A stretch of DNA of 46,273 bases from Anaerovorax odorimutans (lineage in GTDB: Bacteria; Bacillota; Clostridia; Peptostreptococcales; JAAYPU01): the NCBI GenBank assembly GCA_016841185.1, contig JAENZQ010000030.1:1-46273 (forward strand), in the 5' to 3' direction. A model generated the notes under the pieces. It saw only the letters and a list, made by a program, of their open reading frames with translations. It was not told the origin of the DNA and did not search any database. This document shows, in pieces, positions 32,052-40,649 of the stretch. A program made the position numbers and the translations under genes. Each line of letters starts with the position of its first letter. Positions within the stretch are counted from its first letter, which is position 1.

Positions 32052-32468
32052 TTACTGTTCCATTATTCCTTTTATTCTTTCTTTTAACGAGAATATCTTT
32101 TCTTCTATGGTTTTTGCTGTATTTATGAATTCTGCTTTATCTTTTCCCGTCGGATCATCCAGTCCCCAATCCTCCCGATATTTACATGGTAAAAACGGGC
32201 AATCAACATTGCAGCCCATTGTAATCACAATATCAACTTTCGGTATCTCGGAGATCAGCTTGGAACGTTGTGTTTCATTCATATCCACGCCATAAAGCTC
32301 CATGATGACAGCAACAGCATCCTGATTGATCTGCGGTTTTGTTTCGGTTCCTGCCGAATAAGCTTCATATTCATTAGAAGCTATCAGCCTGGAAATAGCT
32401 TCTGCCATTTGTGAACGACATGAATTGTGAACGCAGACAAAGGCGACTTTTGGTTTTGTCATATTCAT
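32052..32468 (-). CDS. arsC: Thioredoxin-coupled arsenate reductase ArsC
   Basis: A 138-aa low-molecular-weight phosphatase-like arsenate reductase. The P-loop CVHNSCRSQ gives the nucleophile Cys12 and Cys17, and the redox Cys set is C86, C90 and C95 in TMGCNVDCPFLPCKYREDWGL, followed by the DDP motif (WGLDDPTGKD). It reduces arsenate to arsenite using thioredoxin. It is the third gene of the arsR-acr3-arsC operon, 43 bp after acr3. A GTGGAGG site precedes two close ATG codons; the first was taken. Confidence 0.92.
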   Translation of the reverse strand: MNMTKPKVAFVCVHNSCRSQMAEAISRLIASNEYEAYSAGTETKPQINQDAVAVIMELYGVDMNETQRSKLISEIPKVDIVITMGCNVDCPFLPCKYREDWGLDDPTGKDKAEFINTAKTIEEKIFSLKERIKGIMEQ

Positions 32469-32511
32469 TCAACCTCCACTATAATTTTGCATTTTATCAT
32501 AAATCAATATT

Positions 32512-33564
32512 TTACTTTTCAGCAAACCAATGAATCGTCCTATTTGCTATTTTTACAAGCGTCAGCATAATCGGTACTTCTACCAATACACCTACGATTG
32601 TTGCGAGAGCAACAGGTGAATCCGCACCAAACAAAGCGATGGCAACTGCAACTGCCAGCTCAAAGAAATTTGAAGCACCTATCATACCTGCCGGTGCTGC
32701 AATATCATGAGGCAGCTTAAGCCGTTTACTGATCAAGTATGCTATAAAAAATATCAAGAATGTCTGAATCGTAAGGGGAACAGCAATCAATACAATATGC
32801 AACGGATTATTGATAATAATTCCTCCTTGAAAAGAAAAAATGATCACTAAAGTCAAAAGCAGCCCTATAATCGTTATATTATTGAATTTTGGAATAAACG
32901 AATGATTAAAATATTCCTCACCTTTATTTTTGATGACTGAATTCCTTGTAAGTGTTCCACCAGCAAGAGGTATAACTACAAACAAAACAACAGATAAGAT
33001 AAGCGTATCCCATGGTACAGCAACACCGCTTACGCCCAGTAAAAAAGCTACAATCGGCGTAAATGCAACGAGAATAATCAAATCATTGGTAGCAACCTGA
33101 ACAACAGTATACGCCGGACTGCCTTTAGTCAAGTGACTCCATACAAACACCATAGCTGTACACGGAGCCGCACCTAAAAGTATCGCACCTGCCAAATAAT
33201 CTTTCGCTAAATCAGCAGGTATGATCGACTTAAATACAAAATAAAAGAAAAAAGATGCAATGGCATACATTGTAAAGGGTTTGATCAACCAATTGGTGAT
33301 CCATGTTATAAATAGTCCTTTCGGATTATTTCCGACGTTTTTGATGGATTTAAAATCGACTTTCATCATCATGGGACAAATCATCAACCATATAAGAATT
33401 GCTATCGGAATCGAAACATTGGCATATTCAAATTTACCTAAAAAATTCGGAATGACCGGTATATATTTGCCAATGATGATGCCTGCTATCATACACATGG
33501 CAACCCAAATGCTCAGATACTTCTCAAAAAAGCTGATACCTGTGGTGACAATTTTTTCACTCAA
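32512..33564 (-). CDS. acr3: Acr3-type arsenite efflux transporter
   Basis: A 350-aa carrier with ten helices. The conserved Cys135 lies in ILLGAAPCTAMVFVWSHL, and GMIGASNFFELAVAVAI with its conserved Glu comes near the end, both typical of Acr3. It exports arsenite made by ArsC. The start is TTG at 33564 with AAGGAGAG upstream. The arsR stop codon lies 5 bp before it, so these genes are co-transcribed. Confidence 0.93.
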   Translation of the reverse strand: MSEKIVTTGISFFEKYLSIWVAMCMIAGIIIGKYIPVIPNFLGKFEYANVSIPIAILIWLMICPMMMKVDFKSIKNVGNNPKGLFITWITNWLIKPFTMYAIASFFFYFVFKSIIPADLAKDYLAGAILLGAAPCTAMVFVWSHLTKGSPAYTVVQVATNDLIILVAFTPIVAFLLGVSGVAVPWDTLILSVVLFVVIPLAGGTLTRNSVIKNKGEEYFNHSFIPKFNNITIIGLLLTLVIIFSFQGGIIINNPLHIVLIAVPLTIQTFLIFFIAYLISKRLKLPHDIAAPAGMIGASNFFELAVAVAIALFGADSPVALATIVGVLVEVPIMLTLVKIANRTIHWFAEK

Positions 33565-33569
33565 GTTTA

Positions 33570-33911
33570 TTACTCTCCTTCTTTATCGCTTACATCTAAG
33601 TTTTCCAAATATTCATCGCATATACACTCACTTTTATGCTGTGTAAGATTTTCTAAAAACAGCCTTAACTCCTGACTTTTTTCACTGTTCAAAGAATACC
33701 GCATCCATGCACCATCTCTCACTGCTTTTACAAGACCGCTTTCTGCAAGGATCTTCATATGATACGACAATGTAGGTTGTGTAATATTGAAGGCCTCAAG
33801 AATATTGCACGCACACATTTCTCCGCAGGAAAGCATATCTATGATTTTCAGCCTTGTTTCATCAGAAAGTGCTTTAATTAAAGGTACATATTCAGCGTAT
33901 GAATATTTCAT
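33570..33911 (-). CDS. ArsR-family arsenic-responsive repressor (second)
   Basis: A 113-aa ArsR/SmtB repressor. Cysteines 29, 33 and 35 lie in SCGEMCACNILEAF, and the recognition helix is in NITQPTLSYHMKILAESGLVKAVR. A C-terminal Cys pair (SECICDEY) adds a possible second metal site. It heads the operon arsR-acr3-arsC. Two inverted repeats upstream, with ATAGAT/ATCTAT arms, are probable operators. It differs clearly from the first ArsR (31472-31825), so the two operons may respond to different arsenicals. Confidence 0.9.
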   Translation of the reverse strand: MKYSYAEYVPLIKALSDETRLKIIDMLSCGEMCACNILEAFNITQPTLSYHMKILAESGLVKAVRDGAWMRYSLNSEKSQELRLFLENLTQHKSECICDEYLENLDVSDKEGE

Positions 33912-33934
33912 TTTACCTTACCACCTCTCGATAT

Positions 33935-33995
33935 ATAGATGATTATCTATGATATTCATAATTATCTATATCAATTATATTAATTATATAGATAA
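33935..33995. promoter_or_regulatory. Candidate ArsR operators before arsR-acr3-arsC
   Basis: Two inverted repeats sit 24-84 bp upstream of the second arsR gene: ATAGAT-GATT-ATCTAT (33935-33950) and TTATCTATAT ... ATATAGATAA (33962-33995, 14-base spacer). They share the ATCTAT/ATAGAT arm, as expected for sites of one repressor. Confidence 0.55.
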
Positions 33996-34025
33996 GTGTC
34001 AATATGATTTTATAATTCTATGCAG

Positions 34026-34046
34026 AAAAAAGCCTTTTCAGGCTTT
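34026..34046 (-). terminator. Terminator after arsM
   Basis: Minus-strand stem AAAGCC-TGAAAA-GGCTTT followed by T, about 50 bp past the arsM stop codon. Confidence 0.75.
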
Positions 34047-34093
34047 CTTAATTTAGCTGTATATATAATTAAAAGCATAATTACGGCGCCTAT

Positions 34094-34948
34094 TTAACAA
34101 CAGCAATTTGAATCTGCATCACAACATTTTCTATGTTCAGTATCATGAGGCTTTCTTCTTCCTTTTAGGGCCTCTATCATATATGAAGCAACATACTCTT
34201 CAATGTTCATATCAGGAAACCATGACTTTATGATTTCTTCACTGTTGTCTTTTGGAGCAAGGCGAATATCTGTAAATCCTGCATCCAGCAACATATTTCT
34301 TAAGTCTTCCACATATTCTGCTCCACCAATGCAACCCGCAATCAGTTTAATGTCGTGCTTTGCTTCTTCCGGAAGTCTCTTAGTCGCAACAATATCAGAA
34401 ACCGATATTCTTCCGCCTGATTTTAATACTCTGAACGCCTCATTGAATACCTGTTGTTTATCAAGTGAAAGATTAATAACACAGTTTGATATAATGACAT
34501 CAACCGATTCATCTGCTACAGGTAAATGTTCAATCTCTCCTAACCTGAATTCTACATTTGCATATCCAGTCTTTTCCAAGTTTTCTCTGGAAAGCTTTAT
34601 CATTTCCGGTGTCATATCTACTCCAATAACATATCCTATATCCCCAACTTTATTTCTGACGAGAAAACAGTCAAAACCTCCTCCGCTGCCAAGATCAAGA
34701 ACTGTTTCTCCTTCTTTTAAAGCCGCTATTGCAATCGGATTTCCGCATCCTAATCCGAGATTTGCTCCAGACGGTGAATTTGAAATATCCTCCTCTAGAT
34801 AGCCTATCTTTACAGATACATCACGGTTCGAACGACCGCCGCAGCAACAACTGCCACTGCAGCAGTCCTCTTTGGAATTATTATTTTTCGATGCAACATC
34901 TGCATAGTTCTCTCGTATAAAACTCCTGATTTTCTCTTTATCTTTCAT
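34094..34948 (-). CDS. arsM: Arsenite S-adenosylmethionine methyltransferase ArsM
   Basis: A 284-aa enzyme that methylates trivalent arsenic with SAM. The SAM fold is seen as VLDLGSGGGFDCFL (~83-96) and VIGVDMTPEMI. The three arsenic-binding Cys are placed: Cys68 in NLGLGCGNP, Cys156 in IISNCVINL and Cys206 in IAGCIGGAEY. Extra Cys clusters lie at the N-terminus (CCSGSCCCGG) and the C-terminus (KCCDADSNCCC). The ATG has GGGAGAG upstream. It stands as its own transcript between two terminators. Volatile or methylated products could be exported by the ArsP encoded nearby. Confidence 0.92.
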   Translation of the reverse strand: MKDKEKIRSFIRENYADVASKNNNSKEDCCSGSCCCGGRSNRDVSVKIGYLEEDISNSPSGANLGLGCGNPIAIAALKEGETVLDLGSGGGFDCFLVRNKVGDIGYVIGVDMTPEMIKLSRENLEKTGYANVEFRLGEIEHLPVADESVDVIISNCVINLSLDKQQVFNEAFRVLKSGGRISVSDIVATKRLPEEAKHDIKLIAGCIGGAEYVEDLRNMLLDAGFTDIRLAPKDNSEEIIKSWFPDMNIEEYVASYMIEALKGRRKPHDTEHRKCCDADSNCCC

Positions 34949-35006
34949 TAGATCACTCTCCCAACTGTTATATTTTCATTTAATACTTATTAAGACGAAC
35001 CTCAGT

Positions 35007-35033
35007 AAAAAAAGACGCATCATTTTGCGCCTT
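35007..35033 (-). terminator. Terminator after SigZ-like gene
   Basis: Minus-strand stem AAGGCGCA / TGCGTCTT (one mismatch) followed by seven T, 2 bp past the sigma factor stop codon. Confidence 0.75.
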
Positions 35034-35035
35034 TT

Positions 35036-35593
35036 TTAACAAAATTTACAGTCGGTACATTTATGTTCATACTCTATGACATTTCCAAAATGATCTACTT
35101 CTAAATTACAGCATGCTAACAACATTTCTTTCAATTTTATACGCGCTCTTTGAACTCTGGACTTTGCACCGGATTCAGACAGCCCAAGTTTTTTTGCAGC
35201 TTCCTTCTGAGTCATATTGTGAAATTCGGTCAATATGATTGCCTGTTTATATTTCTCGGGTAAAAAACGAATCATTTCTTTTAAACATTGTGATATTTCA
35301 GCATTCGCATTCTTCTCATCCTGAGATTCACCTATTAAATTTTCCTGCAGTAATCCCATGCAATCATCATTATTAGATGTTCGGTAATAATCTATAATAC
35401 TGTTTCCGGCGATTTTATATATCCATGCATATAGTTTGTCTGTTTCATTAAGTTGTTCAATGTTTTCTGCAATTTTACAAAATATGTTTTGAAATATATC
35501 TTCTGCATCCTGAGTGTTTTTAACACGTTTTTGAACAAAGTATTTTAAAGGTCTGCTTAACTCTTCCCAGATTTCTTCCACGCATTTATTCAA
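35036..35593 (-). CDS. SigZ-like sigma-70 family factor with Cys-rich tail
   Basis: A 185-aa ECF-type sigma factor. Region 2 is seen as RVKNTQDAEDIFQNIFCKIAENIEQLNETDKLYAWIYKIAGNSIIDYYR, and region 4 as LPEKYKQAIILTEFHNMTQKEAAKKLGLSESGAKSRVQRARIKLKEML. A C-terminal tail follows with CCNLEVDHFGNVIEYEHKC and a final CTDCKFC, a pattern known from SigZ proteins. The Cys tail may bind metal or respond to redox or arsenic (inference). No anti-sigma gene is adjacent. The start is TTG at 35593, since AGAGGTGG lies 5 bases upstream; the GTG at 35602 is inside that site. Confidence 0.88.
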   Translation of the reverse strand: MNKCVEEIWEELSRPLKYFVQKRVKNTQDAEDIFQNIFCKIAENIEQLNETDKLYAWIYKIAGNSIIDYYRTSNNDDCMGLLQENLIGESQDEKNANAEISQCLKEMIRFLPEKYKQAIILTEFHNMTQKEAAKKLGLSESGAKSRVQRARIKLKEMLLACCNLEVDHFGNVIEYEHKCTDCKFC

Positions 35594-35752
35594 TAAAACC
35601 ACCTCTTTTTATATATTATATAATTACATGTTTTAACAGTTCCACCGAACCAAAATATCTCTATCTTTGATTTAAATCAATAATATCCATCTTTCTAATA
35701 TATTTCAATGATGAATTTAATTAATATACCACTGAATATTTGTCAGTTTTAG

Positions 35753-35795
35753 CTAAAGCCTTATCATCCCTTTTAATAAGACGATAAGGCTTTAG
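35753..35795. terminator. Hairpin between SigZ and C45 hydrolase genes
   Basis: Perfect 13-base stem CTAAAGCCTTATC / GATAAGGCTTTAG with a 17-base loop. It lies 13 bp past the C45 gene stop. T runs are short, so termination is likely but imperfect. Confidence 0.6.
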
Positions 35796-35807
35796 TCATT
35801 AAGATAT

Positions 35808-36944
35808 TTAAACTATCTCCTCTGTCATCTCATAAAAATCTTTGGGGGGCCGTTCATAAGGCAATGAAACTTTAAAAGCCTGATCCTTATCCTGAACGCC
35901 TACCTCAAATTCTCTCCATGGATTATGCTGAGGTGTACCAAATGTAATATCTATCGTTTTATCATTGACATCGAGGATTCCGCCGTACAGCATTCCAAAC
36001 ATATTCTGCATATCATAAAAATGTGCACAAAGTCCATCAGGATAGCTGGTTGATATCAAATTCTTAAGATCTTCTTTAGATATCTTAGGTTTGGACAAAA
36101 ATGTATCCCTTATAGTTCTATGGCGCTGGACTGAGCTTTTCCAGCGACTCTTTTCTCGTTGTAACATTTCAGGCAATACGGCATGATTGCCGGCACAAAG
36201 GAACCCTTCTGAGTCTGATGCTTTAACAATCTTATGCACTTTAAATCCATGAAGATTCTCAAACAGTACAATGTCGCCTGATGTATCTGCCATCATTAAA
36301 TTCATATTATATGCTACAGGCATATTCTCAAGATAATCGAGTGCTTCAGATATATTTTTGCAGTTTTCCAGCAAAGCTCGTATAACACACCAGAAATTCA
36401 AGCCGGTAATAACCGGATCTAATCCGGCTTCGATATTGGTTACAGGTAATCCATTAGAAGATTGACACATTGCTAATCCATGTTCATTGATGCCGTTAGC
36501 TCGACCAAATATGTTGCATTGCGACCCGGTATGAAGATATTTTCCCGTTACATGAGTAGTCGCAATACACATCTCTTCCAATAGATCTGTGAAATCGTAT
36601 GTGTAGGCAAGAACAGTATGCCCTTCCTGATTCTTTTCTGGTCTTAAAGCCATAACGTTACATCCCCTTACAAAGAAGCTTATGAAATAAAATATAACCT
36701 GGGATGGCTCAACACCTACTGTATCTGCAAACCCTTTTATCTCTTCATTGACTCCCGGACAATACTGGTCAAACGTCTCAAACATTTCATCGATGGTTTT
36801 CTTATTTCTTGGGGCAAATAAGCCTGTCGGAACTTCTAACCTCCTTTTTACTTCCGGATTATCTAAAACCCACTTTCCAAGTTTTTTACCAATCTCATAA
36901 TTAGTACCTGAATGATTTAAATAATATGCTTTTGTTGATTTCAT
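35808..36944 (-). CDS. C45-family acyltransferase/amidohydrolase (AAT-like)
   Basis: A 378-aa N-terminal-nucleophile-type protein of the acyl-CoA:6-aminopenicillanate acyltransferase (peptidase C45) family. The processing site Gly94-Cys95 in FFVRGCNVMAL gives the Cys nucleophile after self-cleavage. Downstream are VLAYTYDFTD, FGRANGINEHGLAMCQSSNG and FLCAGNHAVLPEM, usual family blocks. These enzymes cleave or transfer N-acyl groups on small amides. The gene is single, followed by a hairpin. Two YtcJ-like amidohydrolase genes lie 4-9 kb away; shared use in N-acyl compound breakdown is a guess. Confidence 0.85.
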   Translation of the reverse strand: MKSTKAYYLNHSGTNYEIGKKLGKWVLDNPEVKRRLEVPTGLFAPRNKKTIDEMFETFDQYCPGVNEEIKGFADTVGVEPSQVIFYFISFFVRGCNVMALRPEKNQEGHTVLAYTYDFTDLLEEMCIATTHVTGKYLHTGSQCNIFGRANGINEHGLAMCQSSNGLPVTNIEAGLDPVITGLNFWCVIRALLENCKNISEALDYLENMPVAYNMNLMMADTSGDIVLFENLHGFKVHKIVKASDSEGFLCAGNHAVLPEMLQREKSRWKSSVQRHRTIRDTFLSKPKISKEDLKNLISTSYPDGLCAHFYDMQNMFGMLYGGILDVNDKTIDITFGTPQHNPWREFEVGVQDKDQAFKVSLPYERPPKDFYEMTEEIV

Positions 36945-37094
36945 TCTAAAACTTTCCCTTTCCTATTTATTTGTAAATCATATTTACATCCATATTCTAT
37001 AAGAATGAAATAATTTAATCCTGCCTTTCTATGCCCAATTATGAGAGGTAGACATGGTAATTATGAATTATCGTATATATCGCTCAAATTGTAA

Positions 37095-37135
37095 TAAAAA
37101 AACTCCTAAAAGGTTTGAACCGAATTTAAGGAGTT
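37095..37135 (-). terminator. Terminator after AraC/GyrI-like gene
   Basis: Minus-strand stem AACTCCT / AGGAGTT with a 21-base loop followed by six T, about 35 bp past the stop codon of the regulator at 37169. Confidence 0.7.
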
Positions 37136-37168
37136 GTTCAAAAAACAATAGTTTTAATAATCACCGGA

Positions 37169-38011
37169 TTATCTGACAGAAAACCACACCTCTACTTTTT
37201 TATTTGATTGATCCGGCGTGGGATAGACTTCTATATCCTGGGTCTCAGCATACTCATAACCGGAAAATGGCAGCCATTCGGTATAAAAACGTCTATACAG
37301 ATCTTGAATGGCCTCCGGAGACGGATCACATTCAAATATTGCCCATGTGGATGCAGGAATTCTATGCTCTGTCATGCCATCAGGTTTCTGTTCATCTGTT
37401 GCTGCCGCAATATAATAGTGATAGTTATTTTGATCTTGGTATACGGTAATGCCAAGAATGCCGTAGGGAGATTGATTTGAAAGGTTACAGATATGGGAAA
37501 ATAAATCTGCCCTCATGAATTCCTTCCAGAATTCAGGAACGATCACAAAGTTTTTCTCTATGTCTGTCTCTATTTCTTTTTTGATGCCAACGATACGAAA
37601 TCCCTTTTTATCTTCAATGCGATACTGCATTTCAGAGGCTCCTTTGACAGTAGCAGTGAAAACCAATTTAGGATATGATTTTAATGTAGACCCTTTTTTA
37701 CGGGCTGCTGACGGGGATATGCTGTGAATAGCATGAAAAGCACGGTTGAATGCAGTTGGAGAATCATAACCGTACTTTAAGGATAAATCCATGATTTTAA
37801 TATCGCTGTTTGATAATTCAAACGCAGCCTTTGTCATCCGCCTTCGCCTGATATACTCACTTAATGTGACACCGGCGATATAAGAAAACATTCTTTGAAA
37901 ATGAAATGTGGAGCAGCAGGCTATTTTTGCTGCTTCATTATAATCTATTTCCCCTTCTATATTATTTTCTATATATATAATCGATTGATTCAGTCGATCT
38001 ATCCACTCCAT
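37169..38011 (-). CDS. AraC-family regulator with GyrI-like effector-binding domain
   Basis: A 280-aa protein. Residues ~1-105 form an AraC-type double helix-turn-helix (DYNEAAKIACCSTFHFQRMFSYIAGVTLSEYIRRRRMTKAAFEL, then LSLKYGYDSPTAFNRAFHAIHSISPSAARK). Residues ~125-280 form a GyrI/Rob-like ligand-binding domain (GFRIVGIKKEIETDIE ... HRIPASTWAIFEC ... PFSGYEYAETQDIEVYP). Such regulators respond to drugs or other small molecules. It is separated from the AraC gene at 38052 by 40 bp; both are on the minus strand. Confidence 0.9.
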   Translation of the reverse strand: MEWIDRLNQSIIYIENNIEGEIDYNEAAKIACCSTFHFQRMFSYIAGVTLSEYIRRRRMTKAAFELSNSDIKIMDLSLKYGYDSPTAFNRAFHAIHSISPSAARKKGSTLKSYPKLVFTATVKGASEMQYRIEDKKGFRIVGIKKEIETDIEKNFVIVPEFWKEFMRADLFSHICNLSNQSPYGILGITVYQDQNNYHYYIAAATDEQKPDGMTEHRIPASTWAIFECDPSPEAIQDLYRRFYTEWLPFSGYEYAETQDIEVYPTPDQSNKKVEVWFSVR

Positions 38012-38051
38012 ATCATCACCTGAATTATCATTCTATTTTATATCTCCTTTG

Positions 38052-38996
38052 TTAAGAATTCTCTTTTTTAATCATAAAATGTTTTAGGCTTTCCAAAGCA
38101 GCATCTTGATGGATTTCATAATACTGTACTTCATTTGGTATTTCACTCATCAACTTTTTAAAACTTTCTCTGTATTCTGCAGGCTTCATATTAAACCATT
38201 TTTTAAAATGCTTCACATAATATCTTTTGGAAGAAAAACCATATTTGAATGCAATTTCATCAATGGAAAGAGAGGAACTGATCAACAGTGATTCTGAGTA
38301 TTTTACACGAAGAAAGCATAAGAAATCTGTCATGCTGAGACCTGTTCCGATTTTAAAGAGGCGTGAAACATAGGACTTTTCCAGATGCAGTGTGTTAGAT
38401 AACCTTTCTATATCAATTTTCTGTTTATAGTTTCTATAGATATATTTTAAGATAGTAAAAATTCTTTCTTTTTGAACGGAATTGTTTTTAAATGTACTGT
38501 TATTACGGTATCCTGTTTGATCGATATAGATAAATTGAAAATCCTTTATCAATAATTCAATAAGCTTGATGATCGATTTTTCTATAAATTTTTTAGAATT
38601 ATTATGTTGTATAAGCAGCATGATCTCCGCCAAAGAAGATTGAAGATTTCTGAGTTCTATATAACTCTTATTGGTATCCGAATACGAATCGCATACAAAG
38701 TCATAGTAGTCCAGCTTCGGAAAAAGAGGCAAGAACGGATAGGGGTCCAGTTGAAAAATCAAAAGCAGGTTTTCCTCTTCTGTTTCAAATATACTATGAA
38801 GTTCATCCGTATCGAAAATAAAGATATCTCCTTTTGTAAGACGATAATTAAAACAGGCACACTGAATATTTACTGATCCGTCTACAACAAAAATAATTTC
38901 ATGAAAGTCATGCATATGCTTAGGATAGCTTTTAACGCTGCATAAAAAAGTATTTATATGTAAACTATCCAGTTTATTCATCTCTTCAACAATCAT
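38052..38996 (-). CDS. AraC-family regulator with cupin sensor domain
   Basis: A 314-aa regulator. The N-terminal ~105 residues carry a cupin-type sensor (HMHDFHEIIFVVDGSVNIQCACFNYRLTKGDIFIFDTDELHSIFE). The C-terminal ~100 residues (about 185-285) are an AraC double helix-turn-helix (LSNTLHLEKSYVSRLFKIGTGLSMTDFLCFLRVKYSESLL, FKYGFSSKRYYVKHFKKWFNMKPAEYR). It is divergent from the saccharopine dehydrogenase-like gene starting at 39244, with 247 bp between them, so that gene is its likely target. The start ATG has GGGGGGC upstream. Confidence 0.9.
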   Translation of the reverse strand: MIVEEMNKLDSLHINTFLCSVKSYPKHMHDFHEIIFVVDGSVNIQCACFNYRLTKGDIFIFDTDELHSIFETEEENLLLIFQLDPYPFLPLFPKLDYYDFVCDSYSDTNKSYIELRNLQSSLAEIMLLIQHNNSKKFIEKSIIKLIELLIKDFQFIYIDQTGYRNNSTFKNNSVQKERIFTILKYIYRNYKQKIDIERLSNTLHLEKSYVSRLFKIGTGLSMTDFLCFLRVKYSESLLISSSLSIDEIAFKYGFSSKRYYVKHFKKWFNMKPAEYRESFKKLMSEIPNEVQYYEIHQDAALESLKHFMIKKENS

Positions 38997-39127
38997 ATAA
39001 TGCCCCCCATTATTGAATCTTCATCAATTATCATACCATTACAAATTTAAAACTTCAATAAATCGTATGTTTTATGATTTCCTACTTAAAAAAAATAAAG
39101 GTTATGGTTACAAAATGTCAATACAGT

Positions 39128-39151
39128 ACACAATATAATACACAATATAAT
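39128..39151 (+). promoter_or_regulatory. Two direct 12-bp repeats in the AraC/saccharopine dehydrogenase gap
   Basis: ACACAATATAAT occurs twice head to tail, about 95-115 bp before the dehydrogenase start. AraC-type regulators often bind direct repeats, and each copy carries a TATAAT box. A candidate AraC binding site and promoter; exact promoter elements are not certain. Confidence 0.45.
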
Positions 39152-39243
39152 AAATAATGCGGTGAATTGATGATATCCATCCTGCAACTTATAATTAAAG
39201 CAGTTGTCGGATAATTCAGAATAACAAAATTGGTGGTGAAAAT

Positions 39244-40473
39244 TTGAAAAAGATATTGGTATTAGGTACCGGAGCTCAAGGGTCTACAGTGGCTCAACGT
39301 ATGGACGAAGACCCGAATGTATCGGAGATCATATGCGCAGACTATGATGAGAAAGCTGTTGAAGAATTGGTTAAGATCCTTGAAAAAGGAAAAGGTGTAA
39401 GAGTAGATGCAAATAAAACAGAGGAAATCGTAAACATTGCAAAAGGTGTGGATTTGATTGTAAATGCTCTCCCAATACAATTCGGCCTGAATGTTATGGA
39501 AGCTGCTTTACAGGTCAAAACAAATTATCAGGACTTCGCAGCATCTGAATCAGACAGCTGTCATTGGTCTGATCTTTTAAAAGACTTGCTTACAGGTAGT
39601 ATGAATGATCGCTTTAAAGAGATTGGAAAAACGGCATTGACTTGTACAGGCTCTGCACCGGGTATTATTTGTGTTGCAGCAAGAAATGCCATGCGTTATC
39701 TGGATTCTTGTGATAGTATCGGCATGTATGTATATGAAGGCGTGAAAGCCAAACGTTTCTTGCCTTTCTGGTGGTCTCCGGAAGTTGCTTATAAGGATAT
39801 GATTGAAGAACCATTTTGTTTTACAGGCGGAAAACTCGAACAAAATGAGCCATTCTCTTTGCCAATAACAAAAAAATTCAAAGGAATTGATGAACCGATC
39901 AGAATGGTAGAGCATTCCCATGAAGAACCTGTTCAAATGGGGATTCATTCCGAAGAATTTTTTCTTGGTGCAAAAGATATTTTCTTTAAATACGGCGGGT
40001 CAGGCGTAGAAATAGCAGAGTTGTTATATAAAATGGGGATGCTTTCAAAAGAACCAATTCAAATAAACGGGTCTGAGATCGTTCCCTTTGATTTGACACT
40101 GGCTCTGACACCTCCTGCTCCGAAATACGAATCTGAAATCAGAGAAATTCTGGATGAGGGCCTTGAATCGGATACCGGGGCTATGCTTATTGAAGCTATA
40201 GGAATGAAAGACGGCAAAAAAATAATGGTTGAAACATATGTAAACTCTCTTGGGTGTGCAGAAGCATTTGAAAGATCAAAACTTACAGGAGAAACATATT
40301 TGACCGGGCAATGCGGTGCTTTGTTCACTAAAATGTTCATAGACGATCAGATCTTCCAAACCGGAGTCGTATCTTCCGATATGCTGACTTTAAAGCAAGT
40401 AGATTATTATTTAGACATGGCATCCAGATTGGATATTACATTGGATGTAGAAACAAAGGAAATATCGCAATAA
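39244..40473 (+). CDS. Saccharopine dehydrogenase-like NAD(P)-binding protein
   Basis: A 409-aa protein with an N-terminal Rossmann domain (ILVLGTGAQGSTVAQRMDED, then SEIICADYDEKAVEEL) and the saccharopine dehydrogenase-type body (NYQDFAASES, LTCTGSAPGIICVAARNAMRYLD, KLTGETYLTGQCGALFTKMFIDDQIFQTGV). The family oxidises or reduces imino acids, with lysine and related compounds as known substrates; this member's substrate is not told by sequence. It starts with TTG with GGTGGTGA upstream, and is divergent from a cupin AraC regulator. A terminator follows, so it is transcribed alone. Confidence 0.85.
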   Translation: MKKILVLGTGAQGSTVAQRMDEDPNVSEIICADYDEKAVEELVKILEKGKGVRVDANKTEEIVNIAKGVDLIVNALPIQFGLNVMEAALQVKTNYQDFAASESDSCHWSDLLKDLLTGSMNDRFKEIGKTALTCTGSAPGIICVAARNAMRYLDSCDSIGMYVYEGVKAKRFLPFWWSPEVAYKDMIEEPFCFTGGKLEQNEPFSLPITKKFKGIDEPIRMVEHSHEEPVQMGIHSEEFFLGAKDIFFKYGGSGVEIAELLYKMGMLSKEPIQINGSEIVPFDLTLALTPPAPKYESEIREILDEGLESDTGAMLIEAIGMKDGKKIMVETYVNSLGCAEAFERSKLTGETYLTGQCGALFTKMFIDDQIFQTGVVSSDMLTLKQVDYYLDMASRLDITLDVETKEISQ

Positions 40474-40490
40474 AATTAATACAACACTTA

Positions 40491-40519
40491 AACAGCCGCT
40501 ATTACCGCGGCTGTTTTTC
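40491..40519 (+). terminator. Terminator after saccharopine dehydrogenase-like gene
   Basis: Nine-base stem AACAGCCGC / GCGGCTGTT with a 7-base loop, followed by T on the + strand. Confidence 0.85.
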
Positions 40520-40649
40520 TTGTTTTTTTTAACTTTCCAATATCTGATCTGTTTTTTACTTTTTTATATCCTATTGCTTTTAGTTCCCTCTGCGGTTAAT
40601 TCACAACAAATCTTATCCAGCTACCTGTGCTGAATAGAAGATGGTATCC

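Noticed and set aside
34203-34802. 199-codon open frame opposite arsM
   Set aside because: Antisense to a gene with all its catalytic residues; composition is Ser/Phe-rich as in shadow frames.
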